Below are positions 13,793 through 22,055 of a stretch of DNA of 27,802 nucleotides, piece by piece. The first letter of the stretch is position 1, and each line of letters opens with the position of its first letter. The notes under the pieces are model-generated. The model was not told the DNA's origin. It saw only the letters and a program-made list of their open reading frames with translations, and made no database searches. This stretch comes from JABDOU01 sp041609995 (lineage in GTDB: Bacteria; Actinomycetota; Acidimicrobiia; Spongiisociales; SHLN01): assembly GCA_041609995.1 (NCBI GenBank), contig JBFIPU010000028.1, positions 1-27,802 of the forward strand. Direction: 5' to 3'. A program made the position numbers and the translations under genes.

Positions 13793-13981
13793 TCAGCTTC
13801 CGTTGTCCGAGCTACCCGACGAACCGCCTGCGTCCGACTCGGGCGCCTTGCCGGAGAAACCGCCGGGCGTGCCGGTGCCGCGGTACACAGTTGCCTGCTT
13901 GGAGCTCAGCTTCTTGTGCTTGTCGCAAGCCGAAACCGGGCCATCTCGCCAGGTTCCGTTGCAAAAATGACTGGTCGCCAT
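13793..13981 (-). CDS. Small Cys/His protein with a Gly/Ser-rich tail
   Basis: A 62-residue protein, MATSHFCNGTWRDGPVSACD, then KHKKLSSKQATVYRG and a Gly/Ser/Asp-rich end. His5, Cys7, Cys19 and His22 could bind a metal, but I recognise no family. Support is moderate: a sensible ATG, a purine-rich stretch (AGAAAGAAA) upstream, a hairpin right after the stop, and a position between two same-strand genes. An in-frame GTG at 14017 would add 12 residues. The glycine-serine tail suggests a disordered end. Confidence 0.55.
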   Translation of the reverse strand: MATSHFCNGTWRDGPVSACDKHKKLSSKQATVYRGTGTPGGFSGKAPESDAGGSSGSSDNGS

Positions 13982-14068
13982 GGTTTCTTTCTGTCGTGCC
14001 CGGAGGGATTTAAGCACGTTCGCTTCGATAGCGGAACAGTTTGAGGACTCCGAACACTCCGACGTTAT

Positions 14069-14458
14069 CTAGGCGGCTTCTGCGAAGACTTCGTCGCCGA
14101 TGATGTTCGATCCCTTGGGATCCGGCCCGTACTGGTTGGGGCCGGTGTCACCCGGCATCACCATGAAGACCAGTAGCACCAGTCCCACCAGCGGAATCAG
14201 GCCGATGAAATACCACCACCCGCTTTTGTTGCTGTCGTGGAGCCGACGCACGGTCACCGCCAGGGAGGGAACGATGATGCCGAGACCGAAGATGATGAGC
14301 ACGATCGAGGCGATGAGCGCCAGCGATTCGATGGCCATCAGGACCATCAAACCGATGTAGACCAGCGTGATCAGGAGGGTGAACCCCCAGTACTCGCGGC
14401 GGCGGGCGCGACCGCTGAAATCGGCGTACTTCCTGAATGGTTCGAGTGCGTATTCCAT
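14069..14458 (-). CDS. DUF805 membrane protein
   Basis: A 129-residue integral membrane protein of the DUF805 family. It opens with MEYALEPFRKYADFSGRARR and REYW, the family signature (a short amphipathic start, F-x-G-R-x-R-R-x-E-Y-W), followed by two hydrophobic helices (about 27-68), the conserved RRLHDSNKSGWWYFIGLIPL loop (71-90), a third helix, and a soluble tail ending GPNQYGPDPKGSN. These proteins have no established function. AAAGGTG lies six bases before the ATG, so it is a leadered gene. Confidence 0.93.
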   Translation of the reverse strand: MEYALEPFRKYADFSGRARRREYWGFTLLITLVYIGLMVLMAIESLALIASIVLIIFGLGIIVPSLAVTVRRLHDSNKSGWWYFIGLIPLVGLVLLVFMVMPGDTGPNQYGPDPKGSNIIGDEVFAEAA

Positions 14459-14553
14459 ATTTCACCTTTCTGGTGATAGTTGCATCGGACCACGCCAGAT
14501 TTCCTTGAGGGCAGCGCGCAACACCCTGCGCAATGCGTGGGCCGGGCCGGTCG

Positions 14554-14559
14554 TAGACT
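14554..14559 (+). promoter_or_regulatory. -10 box of a leaderless promoter for kbl-tdh (TAGACT)
   Basis: TAGACT, six bases, then the ATG at 14566. Same hexamer and spacing as at the HAD gene. Confidence 0.55.
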
Positions 14560-14565
14560 TCCTGC

Positions 14566-15750
14566 ATGGAGTATCTCGAGCACCTGGCAGCCGAGACGGA
14601 CCGGCTGCGGGAGAGCGGATTCTTCAAGGCCGAGCGAACCATCGCATCGCCCCAGGACGCCGTGATCACCCTCGAAGACGGTCGTGAGGTGATCAATCTG
14701 TGCGCCAACAACTATCTCGGCCTGGCCAGCCACCCCGACCTGGTGACGGCGGCCCAAGCCGCAGTGCAGACGTACGGGTACGGGATGTCGTCGGTGCGCT
14801 TCATCTGCGGCACCCAGACGGTACACAAGGAGCTGGAGGGGCGCATCAGCGCCTTCCTCCGAACCGAGGACACCATTCTCTATTCGTCGTGCTTCGACGC
14901 CAACACCGGCCTGTTCGAGACGCTTCTCGGCGAGGAAGACGCCATCATCTCCGACGCCCTCAACCATGCGTCGATCATCGACGGCGTCCGTCTCTGCAAG
15001 GCCAGTCGATTCCGCTACGCCAACAACGACATGGCCGACCTAGAGCGGCAGCTGGCCGACGCCCGTGACGCCCGCTACCGGATGATCGCCACCGACGGCG
15101 TGTTCTCGATGGACGGGATCATCGCCAACCTGCCGGTCATTTGTGATCTGGCTGACGAGCACGACGCGCTGGTGATGGTGGATGACTCGCACGCCGTGGG
15201 TTTCGTCGGAGACAGCGGCGGGGGAACGCCCGACTACTGGGGTGTCACCGACCGCATCGACGTCGTCACCGGGACACTGGGCAAGGCTCTGGGCGGCGCG
15301 TCGGGCGGGTACACGTCGGGCCGCAAAGAGATCGTGGCCTGGCTGCGCCAGCGATCCCGCCCTTACTTGTTCTCGAATTCGCTGGCCCCGGTCATCGCCG
15401 CCACGTCGATCAAGGTCCTGGACCTTCTGGGGGAGAGCGACGAGCTGCGGGTTCGGCTGCGAGACAACTCGGCCTACTTCCGTGACAGCATGACGAAAGC
15501 GGGGTTCGAGCTGGCCGGCGAGGGACACCCCATCATCCCCGTCATGCTGGGAGACGCCAAGCTGGCCTCCGACATGGCCGACCGCCTACTGGCGGAGGGC
15601 ATCTATGTCATCGGGTTCTCATTCCCCGTGGTCCCCAAAGGAGAAGCCCGCATCCGCACCCAGATGTCGGCCGCCCACTCCCAAGACCACCTCGACCAGT
15701 CGGTGGCGGCGTTCGTCAAGGTCGGCCAGGAGCTGGGAGTCGTCTCCTGA
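14566..15750 (+). CDS. kbl: Glycine C-acetyltransferase (2-amino-3-ketobutyrate CoA ligase)
   Basis: A PLP enzyme of 394 residues, the length of E. coli Kbl. It splits 2-amino-3-oxobutanoate with CoA into glycine and acetyl-CoA, the second step of threonine breakdown. Visible marks are the opening ICANNYLGLASHP-type stretch (here LCANNYLGLASHPDLVTAAQ), GYGMSSVRFICGTQTVHKEL, the PLP Asp in MVDDSHAVGF, and the Schiff-base lysine Lys240 in TGTLGKALGGASGGY. It starts at the leaderless promoter and its TGA overlaps the ATG of tdh by one base, so the two are translationally coupled. That gene pair fixes the function as Kbl rather than another alpha-oxoamine synthase such as BioF. Confidence 0.97.
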   Translation: MEYLEHLAAETDRLRESGFFKAERTIASPQDAVITLEDGREVINLCANNYLGLASHPDLVTAAQAAVQTYGYGMSSVRFICGTQTVHKELEGRISAFLRTEDTILYSSCFDANTGLFETLLGEEDAIISDALNHASIIDGVRLCKASRFRYANNDMADLERQLADARDARYRMIATDGVFSMDGIIANLPVICDLADEHDALVMVDDSHAVGFVGDSGGGTPDYWGVTDRIDVVTGTLGKALGGASGGYTSGRKEIVAWLRQRSRPYLFSNSLAPVIAATSIKVLDLLGESDELRVRLRDNSAYFRDSMTKAGFELAGEGHPIIPVMLGDAKLASDMADRLLAEGIYVIGFSFPVVPKGEARIRTQMSAAHSQDHLDQSVAAFVKVGQELGVVS

Positions 15751-16775
15751 TGCGGGCCCTGGTCAAGAGCCGGCCCGAGGCCGGGATCTCGCTCGAGGAG
15801 ATCGAACGCCCGGCGGTGGGGCCCAACGACGTGTTGATCCGGGTCTCGAAGAGCTCGATTTGCGGCACCGATCTCCACATCCTGAATTGGGACGAGTGGG
15901 CCCAGGCCACCATCCCGATTCCGATGGCGATCGGGCACGAGTTCACCGGCACCGTCGTCGAGGTCGGATCGGAGGTCGACCGCATGGAGATCGGCTCCCG
16001 CGTCGCCGGCGAAGGGCACATCACGTGTGGCGTGTGCCGCAATTGCCGGGCAGGGCGGCGCCACTTCTGCGTCAACACGATCGGCGTTGGCATCGACCGC
16101 CCGGGAGCGTTCGCCGATTTCGTGGCGATACCGGCCGCCAACGCCTACCCGGTCCCCGGCAACATTCCCAACGAGATCGCCACGCTGCTGGATCCGCTCG
16201 GTAACGCGGTCCACACCGCCCTCGAATACGACCTCGTGGGCGAAGATGTGCTGGTCACCGGCTCCGGGCCCATCGGGATGATGGTGGTGGCGATCGCCCG
16301 CCACGTCGGTGCCCGTTACGTGGTGGCGACCGACATCAACCCGTACCGCCTGGAGATCGTGTCCAAAATGGGCGTTGACCGTGCCCTCGACGCCCGCACC
16401 GCCGATCTGGTCGCCACCATGGAAGAACTCGGGATGCGGGAAGGGTTCGACGTCGGATTGGAGATCTCGGGCGCCGGCGCCGCACTGAGTCAGATGCTGT
16501 CGGTGATGAACAACGGCGGCAATATCGCCCTGCTCGGGATCCCGTCGAAGGATCACGCCATCGACTGGAACGACATCATCTTCAAAGGCCTCACGCTCAA
16601 AGGCATCTACGGTCGCAAATTGTTCGAGACGTGGTACAAAATGATCGCTATGTTGCAGACCGGACTGGATATCTCGCCTGTGATCACACACGAGTTTCCG
16701 GTCGAACGATACGAAGAAGCATTTGACGTGGCCGGTTCGGGCGAGGCCGGCAAAGTCCTATTGAACTGGAGCTGA
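15750..16775 (+). CDS. tdh: L-threonine 3-dehydrogenase
   Basis: A 341-residue zinc enzyme, the same length as E. coli Tdh, that oxidises threonine to 2-amino-3-oxobutanoate with NAD+. The catalytic zinc site is Cys38 (SSICGTDLHI) with His63-Glu64 in MAIGHEFTG; the structural zinc site is Cys93, Cys96, Cys99 and Cys107 in HITCGVCRNCRAGRRHFC. The Rossmann loop is VLVTGSGPIGMMVVA. It is coupled to kbl by a one-base overlap and precedes a further dehydrogenase gene after 5 bases. Confidence 0.97.
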   Translation: MRALVKSRPEAGISLEEIERPAVGPNDVLIRVSKSSICGTDLHILNWDEWAQATIPIPMAIGHEFTGTVVEVGSEVDRMEIGSRVAGEGHITCGVCRNCRAGRRHFCVNTIGVGIDRPGAFADFVAIPAANAYPVPGNIPNEIATLLDPLGNAVHTALEYDLVGEDVLVTGSGPIGMMVVAIARHVGARYVVATDINPYRLEIVSKMGVDRALDARTADLVATMEELGMREGFDVGLEISGAGAALSQMLSVMNNGGNIALLGIPSKDHAIDWNDIIFKGLTLKGIYGRKLFETWYKMIAMLQTGLDISPVITHEFPVERYEEAFDVAGSGEAGKVLLNWS

Positions 16776-16780
16776 TAGAG

Positions 16781-17821
16781 ATGGCCGTGCCAGATACATT
16801 GTTCGGATTGCTGGTGAAGAACGAGGGCCACGACTTCAGCGACATGTCGATGGATTTCGATTCGATGGACCCCTACCTGGAAGCGGGCGAAATCGAGATC
16901 CCGGAGCTCAAAGCCGGCCAGGTGTTGATCAAGGTTCGGATGGCCGCCATCAACCCCTCTGACCGCGTGTACATCAAAGGAGGCTACGGGCAGGGTCGGA
17001 TCAAGGGTATCGCCGGCGGGTTTGAAGGCGTGGGCGATGTGGTGGCGGTTGGCAGCGGTCTCTATGGAAAAGCGCTGGATGGCCGCCGGGTTTCGTTCGT
17101 GACTGCCCCGGGAGGTTCCGGTAGCTGGGCCGATTATGCCATCACGGACGCCAAGTTCTGCATTCCGCTGCGAGAAGAGGTCAAAGACGAGGATGCGGCC
17201 GGGCTCGTTGTCAATCCGGTGACGGCAGCAGCCATGTTTGCCATCGCCAAGAAGACGAAATCCAAGTCGTTCGTGCTGACTGCCGGCGGCAGTCAGCTGT
17301 CCAAGTTCATGATCGGCCTCGGTCGCGACTCCGGCATGCGCCCAATCGCCATCGTTCGCCGGGACGAGCAGATCGGTCCGTTGATGGGCATCGGAGCCGC
17401 CCACGTGCTCAACCTGAACGACGACGATTTCCATGATCGGCTCGAGAAGGTGATCAAAGTCGAAAAGCCACGGGCGTTCTTTGACGCAGTGGTCGATGAT
17501 CTCTCGACCAGCGTCCACGACCTGATGCCGTCTCGGGCGCGCTGGGTCATCTATGGCAAACTCTCACCCGATCTACCCAAGCTCAGCGACCCCGGACAGA
17601 TGATCTTTCGCGGCAAGCAGATCGAAGGGTTCTGGCTCACCGACTGGATACGGTCGACGGCGCTTCCCGTGCAGCTCAATACCTATCGGGCGGTGCAGGC
17701 CCGGTTCGCCGACGGCCGCTGGTCGACGTCGATCGGCGAAGTTGTCCCGCTCGACGAGGCCATGGAACGACTGCCCTCGGCCCTGGCCAAGGCCACCGGC
17801 AAGGTACTCATCAAGCCGTAG
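16781..17821 (+). CDS. Zinc-free MDR-superfamily dehydrogenase/reductase
   Basis: A 346-residue medium-chain dehydrogenase/reductase. The N-terminal GroES-like half shows QVLIKVRMAAINPSDRVYIK and GFEGVGDVVAVGSG; the cofactor half shows NPVTAAAMFAIAK and SFVLTAGGSQLSKFMIGLG, and the C-terminus has the usual EAMERLPSALAKATGKVLIK. The Cys/His zinc ligands of alcohol dehydrogenases are missing (NPSD replaces the CGTD type), so it belongs with the quinone- and enoyl-reductase-like members that use NAD(P)H without zinc. The substrate is unknown. It starts 5 bases after tdh, with GGAG about 10 bases before the ATG, so it is the third gene of the threonine operon. Its partner role there is not established. 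Confidence 0.85.
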   Translation: MAVPDTLFGLLVKNEGHDFSDMSMDFDSMDPYLEAGEIEIPELKAGQVLIKVRMAAINPSDRVYIKGGYGQGRIKGIAGGFEGVGDVVAVGSGLYGKALDGRRVSFVTAPGGSGSWADYAITDAKFCIPLREEVKDEDAAGLVVNPVTAAAMFAIAKKTKSKSFVLTAGGSQLSKFMIGLGRDSGMRPIAIVRRDEQIGPLMGIGAAHVLNLNDDDFHDRLEKVIKVEKPRAFFDAVVDDLSTSVHDLMPSRARWVIYGKLSPDLPKLSDPGQMIFRGKQIEGFWLTDWIRSTALPVQLNTYRAVQARFADGRWSTSIGEVVPLDEAMERLPSALAKATGKVLIKP

Positions 17822-17830
17822 GTCGGCGGT

Positions 17831-18814
17831 CTAGTTCCCCGGCCACCAATTGCGCAGTTCTTGCCGCGTGTGCAGCCGCACCTCTTCGGGCGGTTCGTAT
17901 TCGGTGATCTCGACGCCGCCGTCTTGTGCGTCTGCCAGCTCGAGGAGCGGAGCGATGTCGCCGGCGACGTCGTCGATTCCGTCCATGTGGTCGCCCAGCT
18001 TGGCGTAGCGATCGGCGAAACCGGCCATCGGGAAGTCCTGCGGTTCGATTTCGGGCACCTCGTCCCAGCTGACCGGAGCAGACACCAACCCGGTCGGGCG
18101 CACGGAGTAGGCCGAGGCAATCGTGTGATCGCGGGCGTTCTGGTTGTAGTCGACGAACACCCCGTGGCGGTCCTCTTTCCACCACTCGGAGGTGGCGATG
18201 TCGGGAAGATCGGCCGCCACCCGCCGGGCCACGGCCAGCGCCGCTCGGCGGACCATCCGAAAGCCCCATTCGGGGCGGATGCGGACATAGATGTGAAACC
18301 CCTTGGAGCCCGATGTCTTGGGCCAGCCGACGAGGCCGTATTCCTCCAGCACGGGACGGACGGCCAAGGCCACGGCGCGGACGTCAGCAAAGGTGGCCTC
18401 CGGGGTCGGGTCGAGATCGATGCGCAACTCGTCGGGCTGCTCGAGGTGCTCGGCCCGCGAGCTCCACGGGTTGAGGTCGACACAATTCATTTGCGCCATC
18501 CACACCACATCGGCCGGGGATCGGGGCACGAACCAGCCGGCGGTTCGTCCCGAGGGGTAGGCGACCGCCGCTCGCTCACCCGCCGAGGCCGGCGCCCGTT
18601 TCTGGAAGAAGGGTTCCTCTTCGACCCCTTTGGGCCATCGCTTCAGCAGGCAGGGCCGGCCGAATACGCCTGTCAGAGCGCCATCGACGCACGCCACATA
18701 GTGTTCGACGACATCCAGCTTGGTCCAACCCTGGCGGGGAAACATCACCTTGGTGGGCGAGGTGACCCGCACCGTTTCGTCCCCTACGTCAACCAGAACT
18801 TCGTCACGTGCCAC
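17831..18814 (-). CDS. LigD-type polymerase (primase-polymerase) domain protein, stand-alone
   Basis: A 327-residue protein made only of the LigD polymerase domain, which fills gaps and adds (ribo)nucleotides during non-homologous end joining. The catalytic metal residues are Asp133 and Asp135 in RIDLDPTP, with the third Asp222 in VFVDYNQNARDHTIASAYSV; SGSKGFHIYV carries Lys171 and His174 for the nucleotide. No ligase, phosphoesterase or Ku domain is present, and none is encoded in the window. I chose the GTG at 18814 because the family starts near here and a CAGACT -10-like box lies six bases before it; an ATG at 18841 or a longer frame to 18886 are alternatives. The gene is divergent from the lipid operon and ends 10 bases from the dehydrogenase on the other strand. 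Confidence 0.9.
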   Translation of the reverse strand: MARDEVLVDVGDETVRVTSPTKVMFPRQGWTKLDVVEHYVACVDGALTGVFGRPCLLKRWPKGVEEEPFFQKRAPASAGERAAVAYPSGRTAGWFVPRSPADVVWMAQMNCVDLNPWSSRAEHLEQPDELRIDLDPTPEATFADVRAVALAVRPVLEEYGLVGWPKTSGSKGFHIYVRIRPEWGFRMVRRAALAVARRVAADLPDIATSEWWKEDRHGVFVDYNQNARDHTIASAYSVRPTGLVSAPVSWDEVPEIEPQDFPMAGFADRYAKLGDHMDGIDDVAGDIAPLLELADAQDGGVEITEYEPPEEVRLHTRQELRNWWPGN

Positions 18815-18820
18815 GATGCC

Positions 18821-18826
18821 AGTCTG
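18821..18826 (-). promoter_or_regulatory. Possible -10 box of a leaderless promoter for the LigD-type gene (CAGACT)
   Basis: CAGACT differs by one base from the TAGACT seen at two other genes in the window and sits six bases before the GTG at 18814. The first-position mismatch lowers confidence. Confidence 0.3.
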
Positions 18827-18875
18827 GCAGCGGTTTGACATCCGTCGGCCGATCAGCTTCGAATACATGGCTGAC

Positions 18876-18881
18876 GAGGAG
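18876..18881 (+). promoter_or_regulatory. Ribosome binding site that supports a TTG start
   Basis: GAGGAG lies eight bases before the TTG at 18890. No ATG or GTG is in frame nearby and the FAD loop begins five residues after this TTG, so the rare start is well supported. Confidence 0.65.
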
Positions 18882-18889
18882 ACCATTAC

Positions 18890-20128
18890 TTGCGACTAGC
18901 AATTGTGGGGACCGGCATCGCCGGTCTCGGAGCGGCGCACCGACTGCACCGGCACGTCGATCTGACTGTGTTCGAGGCCGCCGACTGGATCGGCGGTCAC
19001 ACGCACACCATCGACGTCCCGTTCGGGGAATCTTCTGTGGGCGTCGACACCGGGTTCATCGTCTACAACGAGGTCACCTACCCGCGGCTCGTGGCCCTGT
19101 TCGGCGAGCTGGGGGTGGCCACCGAGCGCTCCGACATGTCCTTTTCGGTGCGGGGGCCGGCCGGCGAGTACGAGGGATCGGCCCTCGGTCTCTTCGCCGA
19201 TCCCCGCAAGCTCATCGATCCCGGGCACTGGTCGATGATCGCAGACATCATCGCCTTCAACAAGCGGGTGCGGTCGATCGACCTCGACCAACTGCCCGGT
19301 GACCTGACGCTGCGCGACTTCACAGCTGATTTCGGCCGACCTTTCCGTGAGCGGTACTTGCTGCCGATGGGAGCTGCCATCTGGTCGACGCCGGCGTCCG
19401 ACATGGAGGAATACCCCGCTCACACCCTCGTCCGTTTCTTCCGGAACCACGGCCTCGCCCAGCTGCGCGACCGGCCCCAATGGCGCACCGTCACAGGCGG
19501 CGCCCGAACGTACGTCGAGGCTCTCACCCGACCGTTTCGGGACCGCATCCACACCCGGACTCCGGTCGAGGAGGTATGCCGCCACGCCGAGGGCGTCGAG
19601 GTTGTCACGGCGGCCGGGTCACACCGATTCGACGGGGTTCTGCTGGCGACCCACGCCGACACCGCCCTCGAGATCTTGAACGGCTGGTCGACCGAGCGAG
19701 AACGCCGCGTGCTCTCGAGCTTCCGCTACAGCACGAACCGGGCGGTGCTGCACACCGACCGCACATTCATGCCCACCAGCGAACGGGCCTGGGCGAGCTG
19801 GAACGTGGTACAGGTCCGGCCCGAAGCACCCCCGTCGCTGACGTACTGGATGAACCGGCTGCAGAACCTCACGACCCCCGACCCTGTTTTCGTGACGCTC
19901 AACCCCGATCGGGAGCCGCGCGACGTGCTGGGCAGCTGGGATTATGACCATCCGATGTTCGATGTCGCCGCCATCGAAGCCCAGGCCGAACTGGGCTCGT
20001 TGCAGGGTCGCGACCGGGTGTGGTTCGCCGGGGCCTATTTCCGATATGGGTTCCACGAGGACGGTTTGAAGGCGGCCTACGCCGCAGCCGACTCCATCAC
20101 CTCGGCGTTGAGACTGGCACCCCTATGA
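18890..20128 (+). CDS. FAD-dependent amine-oxidase-like oxidoreductase (COG2907 type)
   Basis: A 412-residue flavoprotein. The N-terminal FAD loop is LAIVGTGIAGLGAAHRL (Gly7, Gly9, Gly12), followed by FEAADWIGGHTHTIDVPFGE and VDTGFIVYNEVTYPRLVALF, which mark the COG2907 group; the C-terminal FAD contact is VWFAGAYFRYGFHEDGLKAA. Members of this group are found beside DUF1365 and cyclopropane-synthase-like genes and are thought to act on fatty acyl chains, for example by desaturation or oxidation. The direct substrate is unknown. It starts with TTG behind GAGGAG and its stop overlaps the ATG of the DUF1365 gene, so it is the first gene of a four-gene coupled operon. Confidence 0.9.
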   Translation: MRLAIVGTGIAGLGAAHRLHRHVDLTVFEAADWIGGHTHTIDVPFGESSVGVDTGFIVYNEVTYPRLVALFGELGVATERSDMSFSVRGPAGEYEGSALGLFADPRKLIDPGHWSMIADIIAFNKRVRSIDLDQLPGDLTLRDFTADFGRPFRERYLLPMGAAIWSTPASDMEEYPAHTLVRFFRNHGLAQLRDRPQWRTVTGGARTYVEALTRPFRDRIHTRTPVEEVCRHAEGVEVVTAAGSHRFDGVLLATHADTALEILNGWSTERERRVLSSFRYSTNRAVLHTDRTFMPTSERAWASWNVVQVRPEAPPSLTYWMNRLQNLTTPDPVFVTLNPDREPRDVLGSWDYDHPMFDVAAIEAQAELGSLQGRDRVWFAGAYFRYGFHEDGLKAAYAAADSITSALRLAPL

Positions 20129-20889
20129 GCCACTTCCTCTACGACGGTTCGGTCATGCATCATCGAGTCCGTCCGCGCCGGCACCGCTTCACCTACCGGG
20201 TCTTCTGGACGTTGCTCGATATCGACCAACTCGATCGGCTCCCGCGTTTGTTGCGGCGCAATCGGTTCGGGCTGGCCAGTTTTCACGACGCCGATCACGG
20301 TCCCCGCGATGGCTCGGCCTTGCGCCCCTGGATCGGTGATGTGTGTGGCCGCGCCGGGATCGACATCGCCGGTGGCCGGGTCCGCCTCCTCAGCTTTCCC
20401 CGGATTCTCGGCTACGTCTTCAACCCGCTCTCAGTCTGGTTTTGCGAAGACCGCTCCGGACAACTGGTGGGCGTCCTGTACGAGGTCTCCAACACGTTTG
20501 GCGAGCACCACAGTTACCTCCTGCCGATCGACGACGGCGTGGTCGACCACACCTGGCCCAAGCAGCTGTTCGTCTCGCCGTTCGTCGACGTCGAGGGAGT
20601 GATCTATCGCTTTCGGATCCAGCCTCCCGAGGAATCCATCCTGGTTGCGAGCCGGGTGGCCGACCGCCACGGCCATCTATTGGCAGCGGTCCTGCAGGGA
20701 AATCGCCGTCCACTGGACAACCGCAGCCTGGCCGGGATGCTGCTCAAGCATCCCTTGATGACATTCAAGGTCATTGCCGGCATTCATTGGGAAGCAATAC
20801 GGCTTCTTGGCAAGCGGGCCCCGTACCGCTCCCGGGGACTGCCACCGGCAGAGCCCGTGTCCAGTCCATTGACCCCGGCCCGGTCGTGA
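20125..20889 (+). CDS. DUF1365 protein
   Basis: A 254-residue protein of family DUF1365. The opening HFLYDGSVMHHRVRP and RHRFTYRVF, the middle FPRILGYVFNPLSVWFC (91-107) and YEVSNTFGEHHSYLL (about 118-132) are the family hallmarks, with the pattern HxR...F.Y near the start and the NPLS loop. The biochemical role is unknown; the family is nearly always next to the COG2907 flavoprotein and a cyclopropane-fatty-acid-synthase-like gene. Translation is coupled to the gene before (ATGA overlap) and to the one after (GTGA overlap at 20886-20889), which implies balanced production of the three proteins. Confidence 0.92.
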   Translation: MSHFLYDGSVMHHRVRPRRHRFTYRVFWTLLDIDQLDRLPRLLRRNRFGLASFHDADHGPRDGSALRPWIGDVCGRAGIDIAGGRVRLLSFPRILGYVFNPLSVWFCEDRSGQLVGVLYEVSNTFGEHHSYLLPIDDGVVDHTWPKQLFVSPFVDVEGVIYRFRIQPPEESILVASRVADRHGHLLAAVLQGNRRPLDNRSLAGMLLKHPLMTFKVIAGIHWEAIRLLGKRAPYRSRGLPPAEPVSSPLTPARS

Positions 20890-22055
20890 GCGTCATGTTG
20901 GACAAGCTGGTGCTGCGCCTCCTCGATCGGGTCATCACCCGCGGCCGCCTCGAGATCACGTTGTCCGATGGCCCCGTGTCGGTCTTGTCGGGTCCCCATG
21001 ATGGCCCGCGGGCGGTCGTGCGCCTTGACCGGCCCCGCTTGATGCTTCCGGTGTTGAGCGGGGGAGCACTGGGCATCCTGGAGACCTATATGGCAGGGGA
21101 CCTGGACACCGAGGACCTGACCCGGTTCCTGTTGTTCGCGGCCGCCAACCAGCAGGCCTGGATCAGCCGTCACCCCCGCCTGTATGCCATGGGGCGGGCG
21201 CTGAGCCGGTTGCGTCGCACTCGGCACACAGAGATCGCCACGATGGCCGAGCACTACAACCTGGGGAACGACTTCTACGAGGCATGGCTCGACCCGACCA
21301 TGACCTACTCCTCGGCCCGTTTCGACGGCACAGAGGATTTGGAGGAAGCCCAGCGCACCAAATACCAGGCGCTGGTGTCGATGGCCGACGTGCAGCCCGG
21401 CCACCGCGTGCTCGAAATCGGAACCGGGTGGGGCAGCCTGTCGTTGTATTTGGCCGAGCTCGGTTGTGAGGTGACCACTCTGACCATTTCCGAAGAGCAG
21501 CTGGCGTATGTCGAGAAGCGGCTCGCCAACAGCTCGGTGGGGGACCGGGTTGACGCCCGTCTGCAGGACTTCGCCGACATCGAAGGCCGGTTCGACCGGG
21601 TGGTCTCGGTGGAGATGATCGAATCCATCGACGAACGCCGCTGGCAGGAGCTGTTCGATGTGATCGCCCGGGTGCTGGTTCCTGGGGGGAAACTGGGTCT
21701 TCAGTCGATCGTGATCGAGGACGCCTTCTGGGAGTCCTACCGGTCCAATCCCGATTTCATCCAGCGATACATCTTCCCGGGAGGCATGCTGCCGTCGCCG
21801 GGGCTTCTGCAGAGGATGGTGGGCAGCTCGGGGATGCGGTGGCTGGGCTCAGACGCGTTCGGAATGGATTATGCCAAGACCTTGGCGGCCTGGCATGAGC
21901 GGTTCGAGGCGGCCTGGGCCGGCATCAAGGACCAGGGTTTCGACGAGCGATTCCGGCGGATGTGGAAGAGCTACCTGGCGTACTGTGAAGCCGGGTTCGC
22001 CATTGGCCGAATCGATGTCATCCAGTTCGCCACAGCCAGGGGTACCGATTTCTGA
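20886..22055 (+). CDS. Cyclopropane-fatty-acid-synthase-like SAM methyltransferase
   Basis: A 389-residue methyltransferase of the Cfa family, which adds a SAM-derived carbon to double bonds of membrane phospholipid acyl chains. A small N-terminal domain (1 to about 110) precedes the catalytic domain: AEHYNLGNDFYEAWLDPTMT (121-140), YSSARF, SAM loop VLEIGTGWGSLSLYLA (175-190), LTISEEQLAY, and YIFPGGMLPSPG. The Cys of the YSC motif of E. coli Cfa (a bicarbonate ligand) is Ser here, and the SAM loop has Thr for Cys. Together with the operon partners this suggests a modifying reaction other than plain cyclopropanation, for instance methylation. The GTG start overlaps the previous stop in GTGA. 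Confidence 0.9.
   Translation: MSVMLDKLVLRLLDRVITRGRLEITLSDGPVSVLSGPHDGPRAVVRLDRPRLMLPVLSGGALGILETYMAGDLDTEDLTRFLLFAAANQQAWISRHPRLYAMGRALSRLRRTRHTEIATMAEHYNLGNDFYEAWLDPTMTYSSARFDGTEDLEEAQRTKYQALVSMADVQPGHRVLEIGTGWGSLSLYLAELGCEVTTLTISEEQLAYVEKRLANSSVGDRVDARLQDFADIEGRFDRVVSVEMIESIDERRWQELFDVIARVLVPGGKLGLQSIVIEDAFWESYRSNPDFIQRYIFPGGMLPSPGLLQRMVGSSGMRWLGSDAFGMDYAKTLAAWHERFEAAWAGIKDQGFDERFRRMWKSYLAYCEAGFAIGRIDVIQFATARGTDF

Noticed and set aside
15603..16691. Minus-strand frame of 362 codons across kbl and tdh
   Set aside because: It is the complement of two well-supported enzymes and its His/Asp/Arg-rich product resembles no protein.
17861..18838. Plus-strand frame of 325 codons opposite the LigD-type gene
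   Set aside because: The minus strand carries all catalytic motifs of the polymerase domain; the plus frame is a shadow.
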